DNA of 6,018 bases, from NCBI GenBank assembly GCA_022839525.1, contig JALHET010000032.1:12832-18849 (forward strand), read 5' to 3'. Both the position numbers and the translations under genes were made by a program. Each line of letters starts with the position of its first letter. Positions within the stretch are counted from its first letter, which is position 1. The notes under the pieces are model-generated. The model made no database searches and was not told the DNA's origin. It saw nothing but the letters and a program-made list of their open reading frames with translations. The stretch comes from Lentisphaerota bacterium (GTDB taxonomy: Bacteria; Verrucomicrobiota; Kiritimatiellia; RFP12; UBA1067). Below, in pieces: positions 1 through 6,018 of the stretch.

Positions 1-967
1 CGCCCCGGATCAACCCCTCTTTATGGCCGCAATCGGAAATGAAAAGGATCTTCCCGCCTTCTTTCTTCCAATAGTCGTTGATCACGCGCATCAGAGCCGG
101 ATTGGTCAGGATCGCGTTCATCCCGCACTGTTCAGCCATCCTGAACGTGCGGAAAACACGCTCGTCGGTGTGGTACGCCTTGACCAGTTTATCGGCGTAA
201 AGCAAATCGCGCGCGTGCGCCCATCCCCCAATCAGGTTCCCGCCCAGAAACATCCGGCTCAGCTTAAGGTCGCCGATCTTTCCGAACGAGTCCACCGGCT
301 TTTTGAGGTCTTTGATGTCTGAGAAATCGAACGCCTTGACCGTGGCGCTGGTCGTCGCGTCCATCTTTGCCTTTAAGTTCTCGCGCTCCCACACCGGGCC
401 GTGTTTGCGGAAAAAAGCATACCCGAACGCGCCGACCACCGGCAGCGAGCTCAGGCTCAACAGCAGGTCGCGGCGCCCGGGCGAAGAAACCCCGCCGTTC
501 TCTTCCTTTAGCCTACGCTTAAACAACTTGCGCGGCAGCGCCGTAAGATACGAGCCCAACCCGTAGGAAGGAATCAGCAGCACCGCCAACAGCGCCGCCG
601 CCTCCACCACGTTGCGGTCAATCCACAGGAAATGCCCCTCCGCCGAAGAGGCGAGAAAGGGCGGCTGCGCCACATAATAGAACGCCAGCAGCACAATCCC
701 GAAAAAGGCCGCCGGACGCACCAGAATTCCGATAAGGAGTGCAAACCCGATCAGCGTCAACCCCCACATGTTCATCAGGTCGACCGCCCTTAGCAGCCCG
801 GGTGTTTCGGCAATGTAGTGAAACAACGGAGCCGCAAACCACTTGCTCATGCGCAAATATCCCGCCGCCGACCAGCCGCCCGGCTGCACCAGCTTGAACA
901 CCCCCTCGTACAGGAAGTGCCAGCCGATCAGCATACGGAGAATCGTGATCCCCACATTTCTTTTCAT
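1..967 (-). CDS. DoxX-family membrane protein fused to an oxidoreductase-like domain (C-terminus cut off by window edge)
   Basis: The frame is open from ATG 965-967 to the left edge, 322 codons with no stop. The start is firm: an in-frame TAA lies two codons upstream and AAGGA sits 6 nt before the ATG. Residues 1-145 look like DoxX: hydrophobic helices at about 5-27, 67-83, 86-101 and 119-141, with the family-like stretch GWHFLYEGVFKL near the N-terminus. A basic linker (146-166) holds GRRDLLL, a twin-arginine-like motif, followed by a fifth hydrophobic stretch (168-186). From about 229 a soluble domain begins, with SRMFLGGNLIGGWAHARDLL (237-256) and ILFISDCGH (307-315). I read this as the start of a TIM-barrel or aldo/keto-reductase-like fold, which is a weaker call than DoxX. 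DoxX proteins are small integral membrane proteins linked to quinone or thiol redox chemistry. Inferred role: a membrane-tethered redox enzyme with its catalytic part possibly outside the cytoplasm. The true length and active site lie outside the window. Confidence 0.8.
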   Translation of the reverse strand, partial: MKRNVGITILRMLIGWHFLYEGVFKLVQPGGWSAAGYLRMSKWFAAPLFHYIAETPGLLRAVDLMNMWGLTLIGFALLIGILVRPAAFFGIVLLAFYYVAQPPFLASSAEGHFLWIDRNVVEAAALLAVLLIPSYGLGSYLTALPRKLFKRRLKEENGGVSSPGRRDLLLSLSSLPVVGAFGYAFFRKHGPVWERENLKAKMDATTSATVKAFDFSDIKDLKKPVDSFGKIGDLKLSRMFLGGNLIGGWAHARDLLYADKLVKAYHTDERVFRTFRMAEQCGMNAILTNPALMRVINDYWKKEGGKILFISDCGHKEGLIRG

Positions 968-973
968 CTTTTA

Positions 974-978
974 TCCTT
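974..978 (-). promoter_or_regulatory. Ribosome binding site of the DoxX fusion gene
   Basis: Read on the minus strand the sequence is AAGGA, 6 nt before ATG 967. Together with the in-frame TAA just upstream of the ATG it fixes the start codon. Confidence 0.75.
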
Positions 979-1046
979 GCCAGAGCCGTTGCCGCCTTCT
1001 GTTTCCAGACGGCGCGTCCCAAAATCACATGAAGACATGTTGTGGT

Positions 1047-1075
1047 AACATAATTTTTTTATGCCGCCGTGTAAA
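1047..1075 (-). promoter_or_regulatory. Sigma70-type promoter for the DoxX fusion gene
   Basis: On the minus strand, TTTACA (1075-1070) and TATGTT (1052-1047) are separated by exactly 17 nt. The spacer ends in an A/T-rich run that includes seven A's. The -35 box matches TTGACA at 5 of 6 positions and the -10 matches TATAAT at 4 of 6. Predicted transcription start is near 1040, giving a leader of about 72 nt. Recognised by pattern only. Confidence 0.6.
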
Positions 1076-1141
1076 GGTGAAAACGCGACGCGGTTCATGC
1101 AAACCCGGAAAGGAAAGAAACGGATTTATCCCGCCGGTTGA

Positions 1142-1170
1142 TTTACAACACGAGTCGACTCTGCTATGAT
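1142..1170 (+). promoter_or_regulatory. Strong sigma70-type promoter (extended -10) for the DUF4175-like operon
   Basis: TTTACA (1142-1147) and TATGAT (1165-1170) are separated by exactly 17 nt. The -10 is preceded by TGC, giving the extended TGnTATGAT form. Both boxes match consensus at 5 of 6 positions. Predicted start is near 1177, leaving a leader of about 57 nt before ATG 1234. This is the best promoter in the window and the obvious one for the two plus-strand genes. Confidence 0.7.
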
Positions 1171-1199
1171 AAATGGTGATCGACTTGTTCGAGTGTTGT
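1145..1199. repeat. Split inverted repeat spanning the rightward promoter and early leader
   Basis: ACAACAC (1145-1151) is the inverse of GTGTTGT (1193-1199). Inside these arms, AGTCGA (1153-1158) is the inverse of TCGACT at 1180-1185 over all six bases. The arms are not collinear: one nt separates the two blocks on the left and seven on the right. The left arm overlaps the -35 box and lies upstream of the predicted start, so this would be a DNA-level element, not an RNA hairpin. Confidence 0.3.
1152..1161. promoter_or_regulatory. Perfect 10-bp palindrome inside the promoter spacer (candidate operator)
   Basis: GAGTCGACTC is a perfect palindrome lying wholly between the -35 and -10 boxes of the rightward promoter. 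A homodimeric repressor, or a spacer-twisting activator, bound here would act directly on transcription. The half-site is short and I do not recognise it as the site of a known regulator. The position is striking, but chance cannot be excluded. Confidence 0.35.
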
Positions 1200-1220
1200 T
1201 AAAGATGGCTCTGCGGCAAT

Positions 1221-1225
1221 AGGAG
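1221..1225 (+). promoter_or_regulatory. Ribosome binding site of the DUF4175-like gene
   Basis: AGGAG lies 8 nt before ATG 1234. The frame upstream of 1234 reaches a stop (TGA 1177-1179) with no ATG, GTG or TTG in between, so 1234 is the only reasonable start. Confidence 0.85.
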
Positions 1226-1233
1226 TCCGGCCT

Positions 1234-4200
1234 ATGTCGAATCTAGATCGCACATTGAGTCAGTTGAACGGCAAGATCAACCGCTGGCACGCGTTTGAGC
1301 GCCTGATCTTCGCCTGCGCCGCCCTGCTGTCCGCATGGGCCGCCTTGACCACTTTTGACGTCTGGCTCCGGCCGCGCTTCTACGGGCGCATCGCCCTTTC
1401 TGTCACGCTTGTTGTGCTCGTCATCGCCGCCCTGGCGTGGCTGTTCAAAATCCTCAACCATACGCGTTCCCCCGCCGCCGTCGCGGCCTTTCTCGAAAAG
1501 AAGTTTCCGCAACTCGACAACCATTTGATCAACCGTGTGCTCTTCGCAAACGAGTCGTCCCAATCCTCGTGGCTCAAAACCTATCTCAGCGAACAGGTGC
1601 CCGGCTTTGACACCTTGCCGCTCCACGAGATCAAGAACAAGAAGCTCCGCAAGCGCGGCGCCTGCGCAGTGGCCGCAGCCCTGCTCGCCTTAATCGTGCC
1701 CGCGTTTGTGCTCGGCAACGCTTGGACAGTCGCGATGCAGCGCGTGGCCAACCCGTTCTCGCGCCTGTCGCCGCCCACATTCGCCACTGTGCTCGCCATC
1801 AGTCCTGAAAACACGACGATCATCCAAGGCGACGGCATCAGCCTGACGGTCAAAGCCACCGGGCGCGCAGGCCAATTCGTCGACCTCGACCTCTATCCGG
1901 CTGACGACAAGCGCTCCACCATCCGCGTAGGCCAGTTCAAGGTCACGGGCGCCGAAGAGGAGTTCACCTACCGTGTCGCGAAAATCGCCACGTCCGTCAG
2001 CTACCGCTTCAAAGTCGGAGACGCCTATCCGACGGACACGTATACGGTCAACACCGTGCCGCCGCTGGCGCTCACGTCCCTGCAACTCACCGTCACCCCG
2101 CCTGACTACACCGCACTCGCGTCCCGCACCTTGGACGCGCTCACCAACGCGGTCGTCATACCCGTCCACTCTAAGGTCGTCTTTCAGGCCGTCTGCAACC
2201 GTCCGGTCGTCTCATCCGAAATCCTTTTCGACAAATCTAAACTCGCCCTTTCGCCCGGCGCCGACAAAACGGTTTGGTCAGGCACTGCCGCCATTGATGA
2301 AGGCCAGCTTTTCCAAGTTGCCGCCAGGGATAACCTGGGGCTGGAGTTGCGTACCCCGATCCGCTTCGAACTGAAGGAAGACCGCCCCCCTTCCATCCGC
2401 CTCATCGTGCCGTCGGCCAGCAAAGCCGTGCTCCCCCCCAACGCCATTCCGGTCGTCAACTTCGAGGTTTCCGACGAATACGGGATGGGCGTGGTGCGGC
2501 TCGAACGCGTCACAAAAGGCGCAAAACCCACCGCAGAAGGCATTGTCCTCAAAGAGTGGGACATGAAAGGGTACACGACCTTCAACGTGAAGTGGAACGG
2601 CTCGATGGACGATGTCGACCTCTCCTCCGCGCTCCGCATCGTCGCGTGCGACAACTGCACCGCCGGTACCCCCAACCGTACGGTCAGCCCGCTGATCCAG
2701 TTTGAAATGGCCACGCTTTCCTCTCAGCTCAAGAACGAGAACCAGCAGCGTGCCGAAGCCCGCAAAACCATCGGCGAACTCATCGCCCGCCAACGCGCCG
2801 CGCTCAACGCCGCCACCCGCCTGCAAGCCGGCCTGCCGGGGTTCGATGAGCAGCCATGGAAAGAGGTCGCGGACAAACAGGCCGAAATCCGGTCCTATGC
2901 GGCCACGCTGCTGAAGACCCGAAACGCGGCGGTCGGCACGGCGCGCGTCGCGCTGGACAAGGCGCTCCAGGGCCCGCTGCCCGAAGCCGTGGTGCGCCTC
3001 ACCCGCATGACCACCGGCGCCGCCGAAAACCGGGGCGAAAATGCCGCGCTCGCCGTCGCCGCGCAGACCACCGTGCTGCGCCTCCTCGCCCAAGCCGACG
3101 ACAGCATGAACAAAGGCAAACTTTCTCAGGCCGCCGCCGGCGTGCTCGCCATGCTCGAAGCCCTCAGAAAAGGCCAGACCGCAAACCTCGCCGCCACGCA
3201 CAAGGCTGTCCAGTCCGAAAGCAAGATGCCCGCGGCGATCATCGACCGCCAAGATATCCTCGCGCAGGACATGGAGGCCATGATCGGGTTCTGCCTTTCC
3301 GAGGCCAAGCAGGACCGTGACGACGAGGAGTTCGGGCAGCTCATGGCGAAAATTGCCGCAAAAGCCACCGAACTCTCGCTCCATCCCACCATGGTTAACA
3401 TCGCGGAACTCATGGATTCTGCCAAACCTGCCGATTCCGTGCCGCCCCAAAACACCGTCACCAACGGCATCGCCATCCTCATGGACTACCTTAAAGAGTG
3501 GCGCGAAACCGACACGAAAGAAAAGACCGAGGATGCGTTGGCGATCATCAAAGACGCAAAACACTCGGTCAAAAAACTCGAGGAACTCCAGACGCGCGTG
3601 GTGGACGCGTTGCGTGAAACCGGCAGCCAAGGCGATAAGACCGAGAAACTCGATGAGGAACTTTTGGAAGAAATCGTGGAACTCAAAAAAAATATGGCCG
3701 AAGCCATGTTGAAGGTGGCCACCGACCTCCAGGCCCTGCCGGAACTCGATGCGGTCAACGAACTGGTTACAGACACCTTCCAGACGTACGAGGAAATGAA
3801 ACAGGTGGAAGGGTCTGGGACAAACGCCGTGACCGAGCTCGGGCTCCAAAAGGAAGACTGGATCCTCGATACGTTGGCCAAAACCGGACAGAAGGCCGAC
3901 GAAATGGAAATGTGGCTCATGGCCAAGGCGGACAATGTCAAGCGCAACACGGAACAGATCGACAAGGAGGAGATGAAAGCCCCGATCGGGCAGGTCACCA
4001 TGCCCGAGGAACTCCAGGATATTATCGGCGACCTGATGGAACAGGAGGAGGAGAAACAGAGAGAGGCGGACGATTCCGTGACCAACCAGGGCGATGCGAA
4101 TGTCGACCCGGGATGGGGAATCGCGGAGGGCGAATTCGTGGACTATAACGCCACGGGCAAGTCCGGCAACGAGCGCCCCGAACACAAAGATCAGGACGGC

Positions 4201-4809
4201 CGTTCGCAAGTCGGGCGTCAGGGTATGGCCGACGGCGAGGTTATGGCCCGTTCCGGCAAGATCAACGAGGGCGACAAGAATCTCGACAAGCGCAGAACCC
4301 AAGACTCCAACCAGTCGGGCGACGTCGAAGAAGAGGGACATTCCGATGCCGTGGCCACGGGCGGCGGCAAAAATTCCGGCTATTCCCAAGACAAAGGCAT
4401 GGAAGGCGGCGAGGGTGCCACACGCCGCGACTCAAAGATTCAAGAGGCCCAGGCCGACAACACCCGCGCCCAGTTGACACGCAACGCCGAGGCCATCTAC
4501 GCCCAAGCCCAACTCAACAATCTGCGGACCTACGACCTCAAAAAATATATCGCTTTCAGCAAGCAACTCGAAAGCCTTCAGAAGCAGAACGCTTCCCCCG
4601 CCATGATCGCCGAACTCCATAAGAAAGCCCTGCAAGCCCTCTCCACCACCTACACGTCGCTCGAAAACGGTATCAGCAACAGCGACATGGGCGCTTCAGG
4701 AAACACCGGGGCCGACGATGAGGCGGTCGCCGCTTCACCGGATGAGGCGCCGGCCGAATACCGCGAATTGGTCTCCGACTATTTCAAGGCGATCGGAGAG
4801 ATGAAGTAA
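1234..4809 (+). CDS. DUF4175-like large membrane-anchored envelope protein
   Basis: A complete 1191-residue protein. Predicted membrane helices lie at about 22-44, 52-73 and 143-165, with a cytoplasmic loop (74-142) that ends in the basic run KNKKLRKR. The rest would face outward. Three beta-rich, Ig-like segments follow: about 183-275, 283-380 and 385-490; the third holds DEYGMGVVRL (414-423). Residues 492-945 are helical, probably coiled coil, and strongly acidic after 755. Residues 958-1062 form a Gly/Asp/Lys-rich module with GKSGNERP and GRSQVGRQG. The C-terminus (1066-1191) is helical again and ends in EYRELVSDYFKAIGEM. This architecture resembles DUF4175/TIGR02302-type proteins and related large planctomycete proteins of unknown function, often near MoxR/DUF58/VWA genes; that resemblance is from memory. 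No catalytic motif is visible, so an envelope scaffold or sensor role is inference. Codon use is even across the gene, with no frameshift or break. It is the first gene of its operon, with its own promoter. Confidence 0.8.
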   Translation: MSNLDRTLSQLNGKINRWHAFERLIFACAALLSAWAALTTFDVWLRPRFYGRIALSVTLVVLVIAALAWLFKILNHTRSPAAVAAFLEKKFPQLDNHLINRVLFANESSQSSWLKTYLSEQVPGFDTLPLHEIKNKKLRKRGACAVAAALLALIVPAFVLGNAWTVAMQRVANPFSRLSPPTFATVLAISPENTTIIQGDGISLTVKATGRAGQFVDLDLYPADDKRSTIRVGQFKVTGAEEEFTYRVAKIATSVSYRFKVGDAYPTDTYTVNTVPPLALTSLQLTVTPPDYTALASRTLDALTNAVVIPVHSKVVFQAVCNRPVVSSEILFDKSKLALSPGADKTVWSGTAAIDEGQLFQVAARDNLGLELRTPIRFELKEDRPPSIRLIVPSASKAVLPPNAIPVVNFEVSDEYGMGVVRLERVTKGAKPTAEGIVLKEWDMKGYTTFNVKWNGSMDDVDLSSALRIVACDNCTAGTPNRTVSPLIQFEMATLSSQLKNENQQRAEARKTIGELIARQRAALNAATRLQAGLPGFDEQPWKEVADKQAEIRSYAATLLKTRNAAVGTARVALDKALQGPLPEAVVRLTRMTTGAAENRGENAALAVAAQTTVLRLLAQADDSMNKGKLSQAAAGVLAMLEALRKGQTANLAATHKAVQSESKMPAAIIDRQDILAQDMEAMIGFCLSEAKQDRDDEEFGQLMAKIAAKATELSLHPTMVNIAELMDSAKPADSVPPQNTVTNGIAILMDYLKEWRETDTKEKTEDALAIIKDAKHSVKKLEELQTRVVDALRETGSQGDKTEKLDEELLEEIVELKKNMAEAMLKVATDLQALPELDAVNELVTDTFQTYEEMKQVEGSGTNAVTELGLQKEDWILDTLAKTGQKADEMEMWLMAKADNVKRNTEQIDKEEMKAPIGQVTMPEELQDIIGDLMEQEEEKQREADDSVTNQGDANVDPGWGIAEGEFVDYNATGKSGNERPEHKDQDGRSQVGRQGMADGEVMARSGKINEGDKNLDKRRTQDSNQSGDVEEEGHSDAVATGGGKNSGYSQDKGMEGGEGATRRDSKIQEAQADNTRAQLTRNAEAIYAQAQLNNLRTYDLKKYIAFSKQLESLQKQNASPAMIAELHKKALQALSTTYTSLENGISNSDMGASGNTGADDEAVAASPDEAPAEYRELVSDYFKAIGEMK
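4105..4419 (+). other. Gly/Asp-rich conserved-looking module within the DUF4175-like protein
   Basis: It encodes residues 958-1062, between the acidic helical region and the C-terminal helices. Its spaced motifs are WGIAEG, YNATGKSGNERP, GRSQVGRQG, DGEVMARSG, ATGGGKNSG and GMEGGEG. It looks like disordered linker, but as far as I recall the same order of motifs (N-x-x-A-x-GKSGN, then GRSxxGRxG, then GGGKxSG) recurs in large planctomycete membrane proteins. That would suggest selected function, such as a binding or assembly segment, and not filler. I could not align sequences to verify this. Confidence 0.5.
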
Positions 4810-4816
4810 AGACAAC
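4795..4816 (+). promoter_or_regulatory. Gene junction with weak ribosome binding signal (likely translational coupling)
   Basis: Only 7 nt separate the TAA at 4807-4809 from ATG 4817. The best purine-rich match, GGAGAG (4795-4800), is 16 nt from the ATG, further than usual. GAAG and AAAG closer in are weak. Ribosomes finishing the upstream gene probably reinitiate at 4817. Confidence 0.45.
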
Positions 4817-6018
4817 ATGAATAAACTTTGCGCCGCGTTAAGTCTCTGCGTTTTCAGCGTCATTTCCGTCGACGCCCAGGAATCTGCCTGGGGGGTTCCC
4901 AGCGCTACCCTCCGGGTCGACGTGCGTGTACAGACCCTGCCGGACCATCAAGACCTCGGCGTGTTCGTCAAGGTTCCAGACGGTGGCCTTTTGCCGGGAA
5001 AGTTTCCCATTCCGGATGTCCGCGACGCTCAGGGGAACCCGGTGGAGCATCTCATTGTGGGGCATCACCCGGCCGATGGGATGGGCGTGCTTTTTGCCCA
5101 GCCTGAAACGGGCGACACGGTCCATATTTATTTCAAGGGCTCCGCGACCCCGCCGCCTAAACCGGAAAAACCGCGCCTCATACCCAGTGTCATTTTCTAT
5201 GCGAAGAACGGGAACGCCAGCCTTGAAACCGCCAAAAAAATGGCGAACGAGTACCCCCCCGCCCCTGGCGCTTTCTTCAGTATCTGGAAGTGCATCGGCT
5301 CTATGGTTAACCCCTATGGCCCCGATGACGATTTCTCTTCCTGGTATGTGGGGTGTATCCTGCTCGAGAAACGGGAGAAAATCTACTTTGCCACCGTTTC
5401 CGACGAAGGCTCGGAATTTTGGATCGACGGGAAAATGATTCACAGTTGGCCCGGCCTTCACACGCGCGACGGTGGCGCGACAGGCAACCGGGGCGAGACT
5501 GTTGAGCTCGCGCCTGGCCTGCATCGGATCGACTATTACCACTTCGAGGCAAAAGGGAAACAGGAAGCGCAGTTGGTCTGGCGGCGTAAGGGCGTGACCG
5601 AAAAACCTGTCCCCGAACTCGTGTATCATTTTGCGAAATCCGGGGAGGCATCCATCACGCGCATCGCTTTCAAAGACGGCCGGGTTTGTGCGGCGATCAT
5701 CGAGGCCAACACGCCGAACGGATACTTCTGGACCGGCGAAAAGCCGCTCGCGCTTTTTACGCTGTCCTTTTCCGGACTCCAGGCCGGGGATGGAACTGAA
5801 GCCGTATGGGAGTTCGGAAACGGCAAGCGGCTGTCCGACCCTGTCGTCGAGTGGCTGGTCTCGGGTGACCCCGACCACATGTCCTACCCGGTTACGCTTG
5901 CGGTCTCCAATGCCGCCGGCGTGGCGCGGACTTCCGCACGCCTCACCTGCCCTTGGACACCGCCAGAATGTTCGCTCGACAATCAGGGCGACCGCCTCAG
6001 CTTCCGCAAGGCGCTCTA
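4817..6018 (+). CDS. Secreted protein with PA14-like and PKD-like domains (3' end cut off by window edge)
   Basis: The frame is open from ATG 4817 to the right edge, 400 codons without a stop. An in-frame TGA lies at 4802-4804 with no other start codon between, so 4817 is firm. Residues 1-20 are a Sec signal peptide with a likely cut after VDA (18-20). Cys11 is not in a proper lipobox, so a lipoprotein is unlikely. Residues 27-108 form a beta-rich domain with KVPDGG and VEHLIVGHHP. A Pro-rich linker follows (111-123). Residues about 165-258 resemble PA14: VSDEGSEFWIDGKMI (194-208), then LAPGLHRIDYYHFEAKG and LVWRRK, the usual order of PA14 motifs. Residues about 308-378 resemble PKD, with WEFGNG at 331-336 and VTLAVSNAAG. 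PA14 domains commonly bind glycans and PKD domains are spacer or adhesion modules of extracellular proteins. Inferred role: surface binding or envelope partner of the DUF4175-like protein. A catalytic domain could lie beyond the edge. Confidence 0.8.
   Translation, partial: MNKLCAALSLCVFSVISVDAQESAWGVPSATLRVDVRVQTLPDHQDLGVFVKVPDGGLLPGKFPIPDVRDAQGNPVEHLIVGHHPADGMGVLFAQPETGDTVHIYFKGSATPPPKPEKPRLIPSVIFYAKNGNASLETAKKMANEYPPAPGAFFSIWKCIGSMVNPYGPDDDFSSWYVGCILLEKREKIYFATVSDEGSEFWIDGKMIHSWPGLHTRDGGATGNRGETVELAPGLHRIDYYHFEAKGKQEAQLVWRRKGVTEKPVPELVYHFAKSGEASITRIAFKDGRVCAAIIEANTPNGYFWTGEKPLALFTLSFSGLQAGDGTEAVWEFGNGKRLSDPVVEWLVSGDPDHMSYPVTLAVSNAAGVARTSARLTCPWTPPECSLDNQGDRLSFRKAL

Larger units (their letters stand above)
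968..1233. other. Divergent intergenic region between the DoxX fusion and the DUF4175-like gene
   Basis: These 266 bp hold no convincing gene. They contain both divergent promoters, both ribosome binding sites and the dyad elements listed separately. The distance between the two -35 boxes is 66 bp, close enough for one regulator to affect both directions. The leftward leader is about 72 nt and the rightward leader about 57 nt, if transcription starts about 7 nt after each -10 box. The leader of the minus gene begins near a small inverted repeat, ACATG-aaga-CATGT (1027-1040), which is too short to interpret. No riboswitch or terminator was recognised. Confidence 0.8.

Noticed and set aside
23..566. 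Two short plus-strand frames opposite the oxidoreductase-like part
   Set aside because: They lack domains and ribosome sites. The minus strand is open and domain-bearing through this whole stretch.
618..1028. Minus-strand frame of 136 codons overlapping the DoxX start
   Set aside because: A shadow frame. The neighbouring minus frame from ATG 967 gives clean DoxX helices and has the ribosome site.
1027..1040. ACATG-aaga-CATGT inverted repeat near the minus-strand transcription start
   Set aside because: Five-base arms are too short to separate from chance. No regulator or terminator structure is supported.
843..1169. Plus-strand frame of 108 codons running into the intergenic region
   Set aside because: It overlaps the DoxX gene and both promoters, has irregular composition, and has no domain.
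2278..4389. Open frame of about 700 codons on the minus strand, antisense to the DUF4175-like gene
   Set aside because: It reads as a Gly/His/Phe-rich string with no recognisable domain. It mirrors the third-position GC bias of the real gene and has no promoter or ribosome site in context.
4827..4849. Possible lipobox in the signal peptide of the PA14 protein (LSLC at residues 8-11)
   Set aside because: The residue before Cys11 is Leu, not Gly, Ala or Ser. A normal signal peptidase I site, VDA, follows at 18-20.
4838..5878. Minus-strand open frame of about 346 codons opposite the PA14 gene
   Set aside because: The plus strand carries a signal peptide, PA14 and PKD motifs in one clean frame. 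The antisense product has no recognisable features.

Overview
The window looks like chromosomal DNA from a GC-rich member of the PVC group. Kiritimatiellota or a related Verrucomicrobia/Lentisphaerae/Planctomycetes lineage fits best. This is a judgement from gene content and remembered family resemblance, not from a marker gene: a DoxX protein fused to an oxidoreductase-like domain, a very large DUF4175-like membrane protein, and a secreted PA14 protein. No rRNA, tRNA, CRISPR array, insertion sequence or phage gene is visible. Nothing suggests recent transfer.

Layout: (1) Positions 1-967, minus strand: the first 322 codons of a gene that runs off the left edge. It starts with a four-helix DoxX membrane domain, followed by a basic linker with a twin-arginine-like segment and a fifth hydrophobic stretch, then the beginning of a soluble domain that looks like an oxidoreductase or TIM barrel. 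(2) Positions 968-1233: a 266-bp divergent intergenic region. It carries two good sigma70-type promoters, one per direction, each with the -35 box TTTACA and a 17-bp spacer. The rightward promoter has a perfect 10-bp palindrome in its spacer and a larger split inverted repeat around it. (3) Positions 1234-4809, plus strand: a complete 1191-residue DUF4175-like protein with three N-terminal membrane helices, three beta-sandwich (Ig-like) domains, a long acidic helical region, a Gly/Asp-rich module and a helical C-terminus. (4) Positions 4817-6018, plus strand: a gene starting 7 nt after the previous stop, almost certainly in the same operon. It encodes an exported protein with a signal peptide, an N-terminal beta domain, a PA14-like domain and a PKD-like domain, and it runs off the right edge.

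How they may work together: the two plus-strand genes form an envelope operon, a membrane-anchored scaffold-like protein plus a secreted carbohydrate/adhesion-type protein. In PVC bacteria and Bacteroidetes, large proteins of this kind often lie near MoxR ATPase, DUF58 and von Willebrand A (Bat-like) genes. None of those lies in this window, so that link is only a prediction about the flanks. The DoxX fusion is transcribed divergently and may share regulation through the common intergenic region, but no functional link is shown by the sequence. The whole window is explained by three real genes. The many other open frames are GC-driven shadows of these.
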